NCBI GenBank assembly: GCA_958296385.1
Contig: OY282494.1
Location: 541,416-605,415 of the forward strand
From: an uncultured Dehalococcoidia bacterium
GTDB taxonomy: Bacteria; Chloroflexota; Dehalococcoidia; Lucifugimonadales; UBA3495
Reading direction: 5' to 3'
DNA: 64,000 nucleotides
Numbering within the stretch: position 1 is the stretch's first letter; every line of letters begins with the position of its first letter. Positions 1-10,338 of this stretch are shown here, piece after piece. Below the pieces are notes generated by a model. The model searched no databases. It had not been told where the DNA came from and saw nothing but the letters and a program-made list of their open reading frames with translations. The translations under genes were made by a program, and so were the position numbers.

Positions 1-924
1 ATCCAAATCTACCGCTCCGCCCTGCGCAGCTACCGCGAACTGCCCCTGCGCATCGCCGAGTTGGGCACCGTATATCGCTACGAACGCAGCGGCGTCCTCC
101 ACGGCCTAATGCGCGTCCGCGGCTTCACCCAGGACGACGCCCACATCTTCTGCCTCCCCGACCAGGTAGCCGCCGAAGTCGGCGATGTGCTTGACCTCAC
201 TTTTGAGATTATGTCCGCCTTCGGCTTTGACGAATACGACATCATGCTCTCCACCTGCCCGGACAAATTCGTCGGCGAACCCGATATGTGGGAGCACGCC
301 ACCGAATCCCTCCGCGCAGCCCTCGTATCCCGCAACCTGCCCTACGCCATCGACGACGGCGGCGGCGCCTTCTACGGCCCCAAAATTGACGTCAAGATCA
401 AAGACGCCCTGGGCCGCGACTGGCAATGCACCACCGTCCAGTTCGACTTCAACCTCCCGGAACGCTTCGACCTAACTTTCCAGGACGACCAGGGCAACCG
501 TTCCCGCCCCTACATGGTGCACCGCGCCATACTAGGCTCGTTAGAACGGTTCTTCGGCGTACTGGTCGAGCACTACGCCGGCGCCTTCCCCCTCTGGCTC
601 GCCCCCGTCCAGGCCACCGTAATCCCCATCGCCGACCGCCATATCCCCTACGCCAATCAAGTAGCCGAGCAGCTACAAGATGCCGGCTACCGCGCCGAAG
701 TGGACGACCGCAGCGAGCGCATGAACCAGAAGATCCGCCAGGCCCAACTCCAGAAAACCCCCTATATGCTGGTAGTAGGCGATCGAGAACAAGAGGCCAA
801 CGCCGCCGCCGTCCGCACCCGCGATGGCGAGAATCTAGGCGCCCTCCCCCTAACCGAAGTCCTGCAACGCCTTGACGCCGAACTAGAGGGCACCCCAGCC
901 GCCGCAACCCGCCGTCGCCCATAA
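1..924 (+). CDS. thrS: Threonyl-tRNA synthetase, C-terminal part (5' end outside window)
   Basis: This class II aminoacyl-tRNA synthetase charges tRNA-Thr with threonine in the cytoplasm. The frame is open from base 1, so only the last 307 residues are seen. The class II motif 2 region reads [13 protein letters not shown] and is followed by the rest of the catalytic core (motif 3 region near [13 protein letters not shown]). The anticodon-binding domain starts around [18 protein letters not shown] and has the typical VGDREQEA segment near the end. The TGG(S) and editing domains would lie upstream of the window. The gene converges on the leftward lipoprotein gene, with a hairpin between them. 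Family assignment is secure. Confidence 0.96.
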   Translation: MQIYRSALRSYRELPLRIAELGTVYRYERSGVLHGLMRVRGFTQDDAHIFCLPDQVAAEVGDVLDLTFEIMSAFGFDEYDIMLSTCPDKFVGEPDMWEHATESLRAALVSRNLPYAIDDGGGAFYGPKIDVKIKDALGRDWQCTTVQFDFNLPERFDLTFQDDQGNRSRPYMVHRAILGSLERFFGVLVEHYAGAFPLWLAPVQATVIPIADRHIPYANQVAEQLQDAGYRAEVDDRSERMNQKIRQAQLQKTPYMLVVGDREQEANAAAVRTRDGENLGALPLTEVLQRLDAELEGTPAAATRRRP

Positions 925-965
925 CTAGCGCCGGCGGCGCCAACCGCCCGCATCCATTCCAATGC

Positions 966-1012
966 AGTAGGCCCGGTCGTTCCGTCACAGACGTGAACAA
1001 CCGGGCCCTACT
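966..1012. terminator. Bidirectional terminator-like hairpin between convergent genes
   Basis: Arms at 966-982 and 995-1012 pair along about 17 bases with one bulge and one mismatch, around a short loop. It lies between the 3' ends of thrS (rightward) and the first selenoprotein-like gene (leftward). There is no strong T-run, so termination is inferred from position and stem strength. Confidence 0.5.
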
Positions 1013-1040
1013 AACCCCCCCGTTTTCTACGCCCTGCGCC

Positions 1041-1910
1041 CTACTGCGCCAGCCCCTCAAACGCCCCCCGCAAAGTCGCCGCGTCAGCAACGCTGCCGTA
1101 CCCCTTGCGGAACGTAATCACCCCGTCCCCATCCAGAGCCAGCATCGACGACTGGCTGACTATCCGCAAGTCCCGCAGCATCCGACCCACCGGCTGCGCC
1201 GACGTAATACCGGCATACCCCTCGCCGGCAGCGTAAGAATCCAGTCGCGCGGCGTCCTCGCTGAACGACACCAGGTAAAAATCCACTTCCCCGGCATATT
1301 CCGTAACAATAGGGCTCAGCGTCCGCAACTCGGCGCGGCACGCTGGTCACCACGTCGCAAAATACATCATAAACACCGGCCGCCCCGCCGCCGTCAGCGA
1401 CTCCGATGCAACCTCAGTCCCATCGGTCAACTGCATCACAAAAGCCGGCGCCATCTCCCCCACGCTGGTGCCCACCGGAACCGGCTCCGCCGGCACATCC
1501 GTAGGCGGTATCGGCGTTGGCGGCGTTTCCGTCGGCGGTAGCGGTGTCGGCGGCACATCCGTAGGTGGCGGCAGCGTTGCCGGTTCGTCCGTCGGCGCCG
1601 CATCCGTAGCCGCCGGCGCCGCCGTCGGTGCGTCCGTAGCCGGCGGCAATGTTGCCATCTGCGCCGCAGTCGCCGACGGCGATTCCGTCGGCTGCTCTGC
1701 CGTCGGCCTGACCACCGCAGCCACCGTCGCTGTCGGAGCGGACACCACAGCCGCAGCAGTAGTAGCCGTCGGAACGCTAACCGTCTGCGCCGCCTGCGGC
1801 ACCGACATCGCCGCCTCCGGCCCCGGAGCGTCCCCGCCCCCGCACGCCAGCAAAGCCGCCCCCGTTATGGTGACCGCCGTCAAAGTGGCTATGATTTTGG
1901 CTTTAATCAT
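1041..1910 (-). CDS. Probable selenocysteine-containing TlpA-like lipoprotein (in-frame TGA at 1347-1349)
   Basis: Predicted membrane-anchored thiol-disulfide redox protein of 289 residues if TGA is read as selenocysteine. An N-terminal signal with lipobox LLAC (start ATG 1910, followed by IKAKIIATL) precedes a roughly 100-residue Pro/Thr/Ala-rich linker. The redoxin domain begins at [11 protein letters not shown]. The active site reads [18 protein letters not shown], where TlpA/ResA proteins have W-C-P-x-C. The frame continues without interruption for 102 codons after the TGA. A hairpin at 1317-1345 lies just downstream of the TGA. The tandem paralogue at 1953-2570 has the TGA at the same codon. 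The alternative is a plain stop giving a truncated protein, which conservation of the downstream frame argues against. The Sec assignment is an inference and needs selA/selB/selC elsewhere in the genome. Confidence 0.8.
1317..1345 (-). promoter_or_regulatory. SECIS-like hairpin after the UGA of the first lipoprotein gene
   Basis: Two bases after the UGA the mRNA has CAGCGU pairing with ACGCUG and, inside that, CCGC pairing with GCGG. One G is bulged and the loop is eight bases (GCCGAGUU). That gives a 10 bp stem in the position where bacterial SECIS elements bind SelB. Pairing is read directly from sequence; function is inferred. Confidence 0.65.
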
Positions 1911-1952
1911 CAGAATGTGCAGCGTCAACGACGCCAGCGAAGCCTACCCTCA

Positions 1953-2570
1953 TCAGCTTGGCAGCTGAATGTCCCGTTGCCGTTGTTCTCTCTGCTGCTC
2001 CGCGTTTTCCTGCGACGGAGCGGCGTTAGGGTTCTCAATCAGCTGGTCCAAATACCCGGGCCACTCCCGCGCGTCCCCTTTGGACTGCCGGTGCAGGATA
2101 AGCCCCCGTGCGTTCAGCGCCATCATCGCCGACTGCTGGGAAACCTCCAGGTCGGCCAGCATCGTGCCCACCGGCTGCGCCGCGATAAACCCCTGGTAGC
2201 CGTTCTCGGTTATGTATTCCTGAATAACGCCGGCGTCCTCGTTAAACGACACCACGTAAAAGTCAATCTCGGAGGCGTAATCCGATGCGAAATTGTCCAG
2301 CGTCTGCAACTCAGCGCGGCAGTGTGGTCACCACGTCGCAAAGTACATCATAAACGCCGGCCGCTCACCCTCAACCAGATTCCTCAGCGCAACCTCCGAA
2401 CCGTCGGTCAACTGCATCGCAAACGGCGGCGCAACGTCGCCAGCGTCAACCCCCATTCCCGTACCACCGTCACCCCCCGACGACGGAGCGCAAGCGGCAA
2501 TCAATACCGCCAGCAAAGCCGCCATCAGCAACCCCGGCAGCAGCCGTCCCATCCTTCGCGCTCTCATCAT
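1953..2570 (-). CDS. Probable selenocysteine-containing TlpA-like lipoprotein, tandem paralogue (in-frame TGA at 2328-2330)
   Basis: Second redoxin lipoprotein, 205 residues if TGA encodes selenocysteine, directly upstream of the first in the same direction with a 42 bp gap. The signal peptide ends in lipobox LIAAC. The linker is short, then comes the domain start [11 protein letters not shown]. The active site is [18 protein letters not shown], matching its neighbour residue for residue around the TGA (UPHC here, UPAC there). The rest of the thioredoxin fold ([25 protein letters not shown]) continues in the same frame. A weaker stem-loop follows the TGA. Genes nearby use TGA as a normal stop, so global TGA reassignment is unlikely. 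The substrate is unknown; extracytoplasmic disulfide or peroxide chemistry is the family's usual role. Confidence 0.8.
2297..2327 (-). promoter_or_regulatory. SECIS-like hairpin after the UGA of the second lipoprotein gene
   Basis: After the UGA, CUGC pairs with GCAG around an 11-base loop ending in GAGUU, and an outer CCA pairs with UGG across an internal loop. It is weaker than the hairpin of the neighbouring gene, but lies at the same distance from the UGA and carries the same GAGUU segment at the same offset. Confidence 0.45.
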
Positions 2571-2648
2571 GCCCCTTGCAATGGCCTGTCATCTGGTATG
2601 CTTGCCAGTATCGCCAGCAATTCTATCACATATGGGGAGTGCAACCCG

Positions 2649-4700
2649 ATGCCCAACCGATTGAGCCAGGAAACCAGCCCCTACCTTTTGCAGCACGCCA
2701 ATAACCCGGTGGACTGGTATCCCTGGGGCCCCGAAGCCCTGACCCGCGCCATCACCGATGACCGCCCCATCCTGTTGAGCATCGGCTACTCCGCCTGCCA
2801 CTGGTGCCACGTGATGGAACGCGAGTCCTTTGAGAACCCCGAAATCGCCGCCCTGATGAACGAGCATTTCGTCAACATCAAGGTTGACCGCGAGGAACGC
2901 CCCGACCTCGACGCCGTCTATATGGAAGCCGTCCAGATGCTCACCGGCAGCGGCGGTTGGCCCATGACCGTGTTCCTCACCCCCGAAGGCCGCCCCTACT
3001 ACGGCGGCACCTACTTTCCCCCCGAGGACCGCCCGGGTATGCCCGGCTTTCCCCGCCTGCTCACCGCCGCCAGCCAGGCTTACCAAACCAACAAAGGCGA
3101 GATCGAACGCGTCACCCGCCAGCTGGCCCAGCAGATGGGCCGCACCGGCCAGATGCCCCGCGGCTCTACCCCCCTGACCACCGAAGTAATGCACAACGCC
3201 TACTCCCAGCTGGCCACCCAATTCGACCACCTCAACGGCGGGTTCGGCAACGCCCCCAAGTTCCCCCAGCCCATGACCCCGGAGTTCCTGCTCCGCTACC
3301 AGCAGCACGGTTTCAACCCCCGCGCCCTGGAAATGGTAGAGCTAACCCTGCGCAAAATGGCCTACGGCGGCATCTACGACCAAATCGGCGGCGGTTTCCA
3401 TCGCTACTCCACCGATGCCTACTGGCTCGTTCCCCACTTCGAGAAAATGCTCTACGACAACGCCCTGCTGTCCCGCCTCTACCTCCACGCCTGGCAAATC
3501 ACCGCCCACCCCCTCTACCGCCGCATCACCGAGGAAACCCTCGACTACGTGCTCCGCGAGATGACCGACGCCGCCGGCGGTTTCTACTCCGCCCAGGACG
3601 CCGACAGCGAGGGCGTAGAGGGCAAGTTTTTCGTCTGGACGCCCGCCGAATTGCAAGACATCCTCGGCGACGACGCCGAACTAATCACCGCCTACTACGG
3701 CGTAACCGAACGCGGCAATTTTGAGGGCGCCAACATCCTGAACGTCCCCCGCGACCCCCAGGAGTTCATCAACCAGCGCGGCATCACCGCCGACGAATTG
3801 GCCGCCGCAATATCCCGGGCCCGCGCCGCCCTGCTAACGGTACGCGCAACACGCATCCACCCCCTGCTTGACGACAAAGTGCTCACCGGATGGAACGGCC
3901 TGATGCTGCGTTCCTTTGCCGAGGCCGGCGCCGCCCTTGACCGCCCCGATTACCTTGATGCCGCCCGTCGCAACGCCGCTTTCCTGCTGGACGCCCTCCG
4001 CGCTGCCAACGGCCGCCTCCTCCGCACCTGGCGCAACGGCCAGGCCAAACTGCTGGCCTACCTGGAGGACTACGCCTGCCTCGCCGACGGCCTCATCGCC
4101 CTCCACGAAGCCACCCTGGAACCCCATTGGCTCCAATCCGCCATAGCCCTTGCCGACGACATGATTGACCTCTTTTGGGATGATACCGTCGGCGGTTTCT
4201 ACGATACCGGACGCGACCATGAGGAGCTGGTAATCCGCCCCCGCGACGTATTCGACAACGCCCAACCCTGCGGCGGTTCCGTAGCCACCGACGTCCTGCT
4301 GCGATTAGCCGTAGCCACCGGCAACGACGACTACGCCGCCAAAGCCTCCACCCCTCTGCGCGCCCTCCACCCCCTCCTCGGACGCGCCCCCTCCACCACC
4401 GGCCATTGGCTCGGCGCCCTGGATTTCTACGTATCCCTCCCCAAAGAAATCGTCATCGCCGGCCCCCTCGATCACCCCCAAACGCAAGCCCTGCTAACCC
4501 AAATCGGCCGCCGCTACCTCCCCAACCGGGTAGTAATCGGCCTCTCCGACCCCGCCAACCCCCCCATCGCAAACTCCCCACTACTAGAGCAGCGCACAAT
4601 GCAAAACGGCCTCCCCACCGCCTACGTCTGCCAGCACTACGTCTGCCAACTCCCCGTCACCACCCCGGAAACCCTGGCCGCCCAACTAACCGCCCCCTGA
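2649..4700 (+). CDS. YyaL/SSP411-like thioredoxin-domain protein (DUF255)
   Basis: Protein of 683 residues. The N-terminal thioredoxin-like domain opens with [20 protein letters not shown] and carries the CxxC-type site [14 protein letters not shown], followed by [13 protein letters not shown] and GGTYFPPE, all hallmarks of the DUF255 family. The remainder is an alpha/alpha-barrel like that of N-acylglucosamine 2-epimerases. ATG 2649 is chosen because GGGGAG lies about 9 bases upstream and the family motif starts at once; the frame is open further upstream but that part is non-coding. The gene is divergent from the selenoprotein-like pair. The biochemical role of the family is not established. 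Confidence 0.93.
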   Translation: MPNRLSQETSPYLLQHANNPVDWYPWGPEALTRAITDDRPILLSIGYSACHWCHVMERESFENPEIAALMNEHFVNIKVDREERPDLDAVYMEAVQMLTGSGGWPMTVFLTPEGRPYYGGTYFPPEDRPGMPGFPRLLTAASQAYQTNKGEIERVTRQLAQQMGRTGQMPRGSTPLTTEVMHNAYSQLATQFDHLNGGFGNAPKFPQPMTPEFLLRYQQHGFNPRALEMVELTLRKMAYGGIYDQIGGGFHRYSTDAYWLVPHFEKMLYDNALLSRLYLHAWQITAHPLYRRITEETLDYVLREMTDAAGGFYSAQDADSEGVEGKFFVWTPAELQDILGDDAELITAYYGVTERGNFEGANILNVPRDPQEFINQRGITADELAAAISRARAALLTVRATRIHPLLDDKVLTGWNGLMLRSFAEAGAALDRPDYLDAARRNAAFLLDALRAANGRLLRTWRNGQAKLLAYLEDYACLADGLIALHEATLEPHWLQSAIALADDMIDLFWDDTVGGFYDTGRDHEELVIRPRDVFDNAQPCGGSVATDVLLRLAVATGNDDYAAKASTPLRALHPLLGRAPSTTGHWLGALDFYVSLPKEIVIAGPLDHPQTQALLTQIGRRYLPNRVVIGLSDPANPPIANSPLLEQRTMQNGLPTAYVCQHYVCQLPVTTPETLAAQLTAP

Positions 4701-4780
4701 ACACCCCCCCGCCCCCGCCATGTAATTTCTAAGCGCAGCGCTGAATCCCGACACCGTAGCAGCACCCTTGCCCTCAAGAA

Positions 4781-5310
4781 TGAGGGGGTCTGGGGGAAAT
4801 CATTTCCCCCAGCGCAGCCCCTTAGAATACGCCCCACCGACAAATCCAAAATCAGCGACCCCAACCTCTTGCAACCGTACATCAGTTCGTGTAAGATACA
4901 TCTATCGGGCAAATCAACAACCAATCCCCGCCTCAACCGTTCTCCACCGGAGAACACCCCTGAGGAACCGGGGCCATCACACTATCACCCAGATCACAAC
5001 ACCGCGTCAAACGTCGCCGGAGATTCCAGTCACCACGGCCACCCCCGTCAGCATCCAAATCGCAATCGGCCAGGCCGCCTATCCCTGCTTCCACAGCGCG
5101 GGCGGTACTCCGCAGGGTATCGAGCTTCAGCCCGCGTGCTGCCTCTCATTAGGGCAGGACACGTAAAATGAAGGTCCGTAATAGTTGCGTAAAAACCTTC
5201 CGGCCGTAAGGGCTGACACCGACTCGAATCTCCGGCGATAACCACCAAACCAACCGAACGACCCAAACCAAACCGAACCCACCGCCCGATAAACGCCCGA
5301 TACCACACCC
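4781..5310 (-). repeat. Dispersed repeat, copy A, between convergent genes
   Basis: The 658 bp gap between yyaL and the GPH transporter gene holds no convincing gene. It contains one of three copies (inverted relative to copies B and C) of a roughly 500 bp repeat. Its core, 5015-5237, is bounded by 17-base inverted ends (5015-5031 and 5221-5237, one mismatch) built on CGCCGGAGATTC. Beyond the core are short TATCGGGCGG-type direct repeats (5270-5325). A perfect 11-base-arm palindrome lies at 4790-4812. Short open frames inside are not conserved in frame between copies. Confidence 0.8.
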
Positions 5311-5358
5311 GCCCGATAGATAGCCCGACCGCAACCCCCCGCACCCCTATGAACTTTG

Positions 5359-6738
5359 CTACAACAATCCCGCCGCCGTCGCCGTCTCCCGGTTCACCCT
5401 ATCCGGCAGTCGGTAGCGCCGCCAGACCACAAAGCCCAGCAGCGCGATTGCGCCCGCCAGCGGCCCGGCCAGCCGGATGCCCAGCGGGTTCTCTGCCGAA
5501 TCCCCCAGCAGCAGCGCCAGGCTCAACAGCAGTGGCGACAGCGACAATGCCACTTTCTCAAAAAAGTTCTGTGTCGAATAAAACAGGGCCTCCCGTCGCT
5601 CGCCCGTCAGCAAAGCGTCGTAATCCGCGATGTCCGCCGTCAGCGCTTTGGGCAGCAGAAACACCCCCGACATCGGTATCCCCGCCAAAAACGACAGCGC
5701 AATCCCCTGCGCCAGCAACCCCGCCTCGGTCAGCAGCCCCGGCAGCGTCAGCAGGGGAAACGCCGCCCCGCTCCCAATCAGGCACCAGGCGTAAATCCGC
5801 CGCTTTCCGTAGCGGTTGGACAGCGGCCAGAATATGACCCCGGCCACTACTGCCCCGGTGATTACCGCTATAAACAGCAGCCCCGTCACCGTCCCCTCGT
5901 TCTCCGCCAGCAGCACCTGCGATGCGAAAAACGGCACCCACGCCATCAGTATCCCCACCGCCATCGAGAACATCACAAACGTCGGCAGAAAATAGACGAA
6001 CTGCGGATTACGTAAAGTCGCCCACAGCCCGGCCCACAGCGCAACTCTGGCCGGCGGCGTCCCCCGCGGCGCGTACCGCCACACCGCCGATAGCGCTATG
6101 TAGCGGAACACCACGCCCACCACCGCCACGAACACCCCCATCGTCTGGTAGCCCAGCGTGTCCGCAATCCGCCCGCTCAGCGCCAGCCCCACCCCGGCCC
6201 CCACTATCGCAAACAAAAATATGCTGCCCACTATCGCCATCCGATCCGACGGCGTTGGCGATACCTCCGGTATCAGCGCCTCCAGCGGCCCGCTGGACAT
6301 CGTATTCGCTACAAAGAACAGCTCCAGCATCACCACCAGGTACAGCGCGTTCCACAAACTCGGCTCGTCCGACGGCAGAAACCAGATGAGCGCCGCAAAC
6401 AGCGCGTAAAATGGCGTGCTGAACAGAATAAACGGCAGCCGCCGCCCCCACCGGCTTTGCGTCCGGTCGCTCCACCACCCGATGAGCGGGTCATCCACCG
6501 CGTCCACAAACCGCCCCACCGTCAGCAGCCCGCCGGCCAGCACCCGCGCGTCAACGTCAAACCCCAGCAGCGACACCCCCGGCACCAGCCCCAGCCCAAC
6601 CGCCGCCGGCGGCGCCAGATAAAAAAGCAGCAGCGTCCCCCGCGCGTAGCTGATGGTTTGCAGCCCAATATGGTCCGAGGCAAACAGCAGCTTATTGATG
6701 AGCGGCAGACGCGCCGCCGCCGGTCCCGTATCGCCCAT
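5359..6738 (-). CDS. GPH-family (glycoside-pentoside-hexuronide) MFS transporter
   Basis: Polytopic inner-membrane protein of 459 residues with about 12 hydrophobic segments. The family signature is near the N-terminus: GRFVDAVDDPLIGWWSDRTQSRWGRRLPFI, here split as GRFVDAVDDPLIGWW then SDRTQSRWGRR. This pattern is typical of sugar:cation symporters such as MelB, but substrate cannot be read from sequence. ATG 6738 is preceded by GAGG at about 6 bases; a GTG one codon upstream is equally possible. It stands alone, between repeat copy A and the isocitrate dehydrogenase gene. Confidence 0.88.
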   Translation of the reverse strand: MGDTGPAAARLPLINKLLFASDHIGLQTISYARGTLLLFYLAPPAAVGLGLVPGVSLLGFDVDARVLAGGLLTVGRFVDAVDDPLIGWWSDRTQSRWGRRLPFILFSTPFYALFAALIWFLPSDEPSLWNALYLVVMLELFFVANTMSSGPLEALIPEVSPTPSDRMAIVGSIFLFAIVGAGVGLALSGRIADTLGYQTMGVFVAVVGVVFRYIALSAVWRYAPRGTPPARVALWAGLWATLRNPQFVYFLPTFVMFSMAVGILMAWVPFFASQVLLAENEGTVTGLLFIAVITGAVVAGVIFWPLSNRYGKRRIYAWCLIGSGAAFPLLTLPGLLTEAGLLAQGIALSFLAGIPMSGVFLLPKALTADIADYDALLTGERREALFYSTQNFFEKVALSLSPLLLSLALLLGDSAENPLGIRLAGPLAGAIALLGFVVWRRYRLPDRVNRETATAAGLL

Positions 6739-6945
6739 CACGCCTCAAACCCGCCGCAAAATCACCGCCGCAATGTACCACATCAGCGTAACACGGGCTA
6801 CCATTGATTAGCTTTCCTGTGTATAATCGGCACGGTTTATCCTGCGGAATCTACCCCATCCCGCCAACCAGTCCGGGCCTGTGTCAACAACTTTTTTTGG
6901 CAACCTGTAGCGGCCTCGGAATCCACTTTTGCCAGGGAGCATATC

Positions 6946-9174
6946 ATGCCAGAAGCCGCCAAAATTATTTACACCGAAACTGACGAAGCCCCGTTCCTCG
7001 CCACCCATTCCCTGCTGCCGATTCTCCAGGCTTTTACCAAAAGTTCCGGCATCGCACTGGAGACTTGGGACATTTCCCTGTCCGGCCGCATCATCGCCAA
7101 TTTCCCCGACAATCTCACCGACGCCCAGCGCATCCCCGATTACCTGCGGATGTGCGGCGAGCTTTGCCTGGAACCCTCGGCTAACCTCATCAAACTGCCC
7201 AACATCAGCGCCTCCATCCCCCAGCTCAAAGGCGCCATCGCCGAGTTGCAGGCCAAAGGCTACGACGTTCCCGACTACCCCGACCAGCCCGCCAACGACG
7301 CCGAACGCGCCACCCAGGCCCGCTACTCCCGCGTGCTGGGCAGCGCCGTCAACCCCGTCATCCGCGAGGGCAACTCCGACCGCCGTTCCTCCACCGCCGT
7401 CAAGGAACACGGCAAGCGCAACCCCCATCGCATGATGCAGGATTGGCCCCCCGTCTCCAAAACCCGCGTTGGCCACATGGCCGACGGCGACTTTTTCGGC
7501 AGTGAGCAGGCCGTAACCATTGCCGACGCCGGGTCGGCCGCCATCCAATTCGTAGCCGGCGACGGCAGCGTCACCGAGTTAAAATCCGGCATCCCCCTCC
7601 AGGCCGGCGAAATCATCGACTGCGCCGCCATGAACGTCCGGCAATTGCGCCAATTCTACGCCGCCGAAATCGCCAACGCCCAAGCCGACGACGTCCTGCT
7701 TTCCCTCCACGTCAAAACCACCATGATGCGCGTGTCCGACCCCATCATCTTTGGACACTGCGTATCCGTGTTCTACGAGGACGTGTTCGCCAAACACGCC
7801 GCCGCACTGTCCGAACTGGCCGTTGACCCCGACAACGGCGTTGCCGAACTCCTCACCAAGATTCAGGCCCTGCCCGACGACAAGCGCGCCGAAATTGAGG
7901 CCGACATCCAGGCCGTCTATGACCGCCGCCCCGGACTCTCCATGGTCAACTCTAATCGCGGCATCACCAACCTCCACGTCCCCAGCGACGTCATCATTGA
8001 CGCCTCCATGCCCGTCATCGTCCGCGACGGCGGCCGCACCTGGGGCCCCGATAACGAGCTGCACGACACCATCGCCATCATCCCCGACCGCTCCTATGCC
8101 ACTATCTACCAGTCGGTTATCGAGGACTGCCAGCAGCACGGCGCCTTTGACCCGGCCACCGCCGGCAGCGTCGCCAACGTCGGCCTGATGGCCCAAGCCG
8201 CCGAGGAATACGGCTCCCACGACAAAACTTTTAAAGCCCCCGGCAACGGCACGATTCGCGTCGTTGACGCATTGGGCGCAACCCTGATGGAACAGAGCGT
8301 TGAGGAGGGCGACATTTTTCGGATGTGCCAGACCAAAGACGCCCCCATTCAGGACTGGGTTCGCCTCGGCGTCAACCGCTCCCGAATCACCGGCTCCCCC
8401 TCCATTTTCTGGCTTGACCCCAACCGCGCCCACGATGCCGAGCTAATCAAAAAGGTTGACCAGTACCTACCGGCCCACGACACCGCTGGCTTGGACATCC
8501 GCACCATGCCCCCACTTGAAGCCATGCGTGCCACCATGGAGCGCAGCCGCGCCGGCCAGGACACCATCGCCGTAACCGGCAACGTCCTCCGCGATTACCT
8601 CACCGACCTGTTCCCCATCCTCGAACTGGGCACCAGCGCCAAAATGCTCTCCGTCGTCCCCCTGCTCAACGGCGGCGGCCTCTTTGAGACCGGCGCCGGC
8701 GGCTCCGCCCCCCGCCACGTTCAGCAGTTCCTCGAGGAAGGCCATCTGCGCTGGGATTCCCTGGGCGAATTCTGCGCCCTAGTCGCCTCATTCGAGCATT
8801 TCGGCGAAGTATTCAACAGCGATCAGGCCCGTCTTTTGGCCGAAACCCTCGACCAGGCCATCGGCGAACATCTGGAATACCGCCGCGCCCCATCCCGCCG
8901 CGTCAACGAGCTGGACACCCGCGGCAGCCATTTCTACCTCGCCCTCTACTGGGCCCAAATGCTCGCCAAACAGACTCAAGACCCGGAACTGCAAGCCCGC
9001 TTTACCGCAGTGGCCCAGCAGCTAACCGACAACGAAGCCCAAATCGTCCAGGAGCTGGAGGACGCTCAAGGCCAGCCCATAGACATCGGCGGCTACTACC
9101 GCCCCGATGCTGCAATGGCCGCCCAGGCCATGCGCCCCAGCCCCACCCTGAACGCCATCATCGATGCCATCTAA
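6946..9174 (+). CDS. icd: Isocitrate dehydrogenase, NADP-dependent, monomeric type
   Basis: Oxidatively decarboxylates isocitrate to 2-oxoglutarate with NADP+ in the TCA cycle. The 742-residue length and the opening [20 protein letters not shown] identify the monomeric (IDH-II) family rather than the dimeric 45 kDa type. Other family blocks are [19 protein letters not shown], the substrate-loop region [14 protein letters not shown] with [11 protein letters not shown], and [28 protein letters not shown]. Start ATG 6946 follows GGGAG. Malate dehydrogenase lies about 100 bases downstream on the same strand. Confidence 0.96.
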   Translation: MPEAAKIIYTETDEAPFLATHSLLPILQAFTKSSGIALETWDISLSGRIIANFPDNLTDAQRIPDYLRMCGELCLEPSANLIKLPNISASIPQLKGAIAELQAKGYDVPDYPDQPANDAERATQARYSRVLGSAVNPVIREGNSDRRSSTAVKEHGKRNPHRMMQDWPPVSKTRVGHMADGDFFGSEQAVTIADAGSAAIQFVAGDGSVTELKSGIPLQAGEIIDCAAMNVRQLRQFYAAEIANAQADDVLLSLHVKTTMMRVSDPIIFGHCVSVFYEDVFAKHAAALSELAVDPDNGVAELLTKIQALPDDKRAEIEADIQAVYDRRPGLSMVNSNRGITNLHVPSDVIIDASMPVIVRDGGRTWGPDNELHDTIAIIPDRSYATIYQSVIEDCQQHGAFDPATAGSVANVGLMAQAAEEYGSHDKTFKAPGNGTIRVVDALGATLMEQSVEEGDIFRMCQTKDAPIQDWVRLGVNRSRITGSPSIFWLDPNRAHDAELIKKVDQYLPAHDTAGLDIRTMPPLEAMRATMERSRAGQDTIAVTGNVLRDYLTDLFPILELGTSAKMLSVVPLLNGGGLFETGAGGSAPRHVQQFLEEGHLRWDSLGEFCALVASFEHFGEVFNSDQARLLAETLDQAIGEHLEYRRAPSRRVNELDTRGSHFYLALYWAQMLAKQTQDPELQARFTAVAQQLTDNEAQIVQELEDAQGQPIDIGGYYRPDAAMAAQAMRPSPTLNAIIDAI

Positions 9175-9278
9175 CCTCGATGCCAAATCTGACATTGACG
9201 CCATCTGTAATCAAAGCCACCTGACATCCCTGCCGTCTGGCAGCACACCGATTAACACTCTGGAGGAACACTCACCGG

Positions 9279-10223
9279 ATGCGAAGTAAAGTTACCGTAG
9301 TTGGCGCCGGCAACGTGGGCGCAACCACCGCACAGCGAATCCATCAGCTCGGCTATGCCGATGTTGTCCTGGTGGACGTAGTCGAAGACCTGCCCCAGGG
9401 CAAGAGCCTGGATATGCTGGAATCCGGCCCGGTCATCGGTTCCGATGCCTTGATTACCGGCGCCAACGGCTACGAGGAAACCGCCGGCTCCGACATGGTA
9501 GTCATCACCGCCGGCATCGCCCGCCGCCCCGGAATGAGCCGCGACGACCTGCTGCTCACCAATATGCGCATCACCTCCGCCGTCACCAGCGAGATTGTGC
9601 GCCATTCCCCCGACACCATCATCCTCGCCGTAACCAACCCGCTGGATGCCATGGTGCAAAACGTGTACGAAACCGCCGGCCTCCCCCGCAGCCGCGTGTT
9701 CGGCATGGCCGGCGTTCTCGACACCGCCCGCTACCGAACCTTTATCGCCCAGGAACTCAACGTTTCCGTGGACGATGTTCAAGCCTTGGTGCTCGGCGGC
9801 CACGGCGACGACATGGTTCCGCTGGTTCGCTACACCACCGTAGGCTGCATCCCTCTAACCGAACTGCTCAGCCAGGAACGTATCGACTCCATCGTCCGGC
9901 GCACCCGCGACGGCGGCGGCGAGATTGTCGCCCTGCTCAAACAGGGTTCCGCTTTCTACGCCCCATCGGCCGCCATCACCCAAATGGTCGAAGCCGTCCT
10001 GCTGGACAAAAAGCGCATCCTCCCCGGCTGCGCCTACCTGCAAGGCGAATACGGCATCAACGGCCTCTGCGTCGGCGTCCCCGTCAAAATCGGCGCCGGT
10101 GGCATGGAACAAGTGCTGGAAATCAGCCTCACCGACGCCGAGCAAGCCGCCCTCCAAAGCTCCGCCGCCTCAGTGCAAGAACTCGTTGACGTGATGGCCA
10201 AAGCCCGCGCCGAAGCCGGCTAA
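9279..10223 (+). CDS. mdh: Malate dehydrogenase, NAD-dependent (LDH-like type)
   Basis: Interconverts malate and oxaloacetate in the TCA cycle. Protein of 314 residues with the Rossmann motif [12 protein letters not shown], the substrate-binding arginines in the segment [15 protein letters not shown], and the catalytic His in [10 protein letters not shown]. The pattern is that of the tetrameric MDH3/LDH-like family. GGAGG lies upstream of ATG 9279. It follows icd at about 100 bases and is probably cotranscribed. Confidence 0.95.
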   Translation: MRSKVTVVGAGNVGATTAQRIHQLGYADVVLVDVVEDLPQGKSLDMLESGPVIGSDALITGANGYEETAGSDMVVITAGIARRPGMSRDDLLLTNMRITSAVTSEIVRHSPDTIILAVTNPLDAMVQNVYETAGLPRSRVFGMAGVLDTARYRTFIAQELNVSVDDVQALVLGGHGDDMVPLVRYTTVGCIPLTELLSQERIDSIVRRTRDGGGEIVALLKQGSAFYAPSAAITQMVEAVLLDKKRILPGCAYLQGEYGINGLCVGVPVKIGAGGMEQVLEISLTDAEQAALQSSAASVQELVDVMAKARAEAG

Positions 10224-10247
10224 CCGCCGCTCCAAACGCCCCCCAAA

Positions 10248-10276
10248 CACGCCGTGCCGGGCAACCGCACGGCGTG
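10248..10276 (+). terminator. Hairpin after mdh
   Basis: A perfect 10 bp stem (CACGCCGTGC with GCACGGCGTG) around a 9-base loop lies 25 bases after the mdh stop. Only a weak T-rich tail follows. A TATAAT hexamer at 10280-10285 lies immediately behind it and may serve the next gene, though no good -35 is visible. Confidence 0.45.
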
Positions 10277-10338
10277 TTGTATAATGCTTATCCCGATTGA
10301 CGAACACACTGAATTGCATTTCGCCTCAGGAGGCCACG

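Noticed and set aside
1041..2570. Reading the two lipoprotein genes as four truncated genes or pseudogenes
   Set aside because: Both are interrupted only by TGA at the identical active-site codon, and the fold continues in frame with no other lesion.
1917..2648. Long upstream extension of the YyaL-like protein
   Set aside because: It is antisense to the second lipoprotein gene. The DUF255 family start and a good ribosome-binding site are at 2649.
10280..10285. TATAAT as promoter of the aminotransferase gene
   Set aside because: No acceptable -35 or extended -10 is present and it sits on the edge of a hairpin, so it is mentioned only with the terminator.
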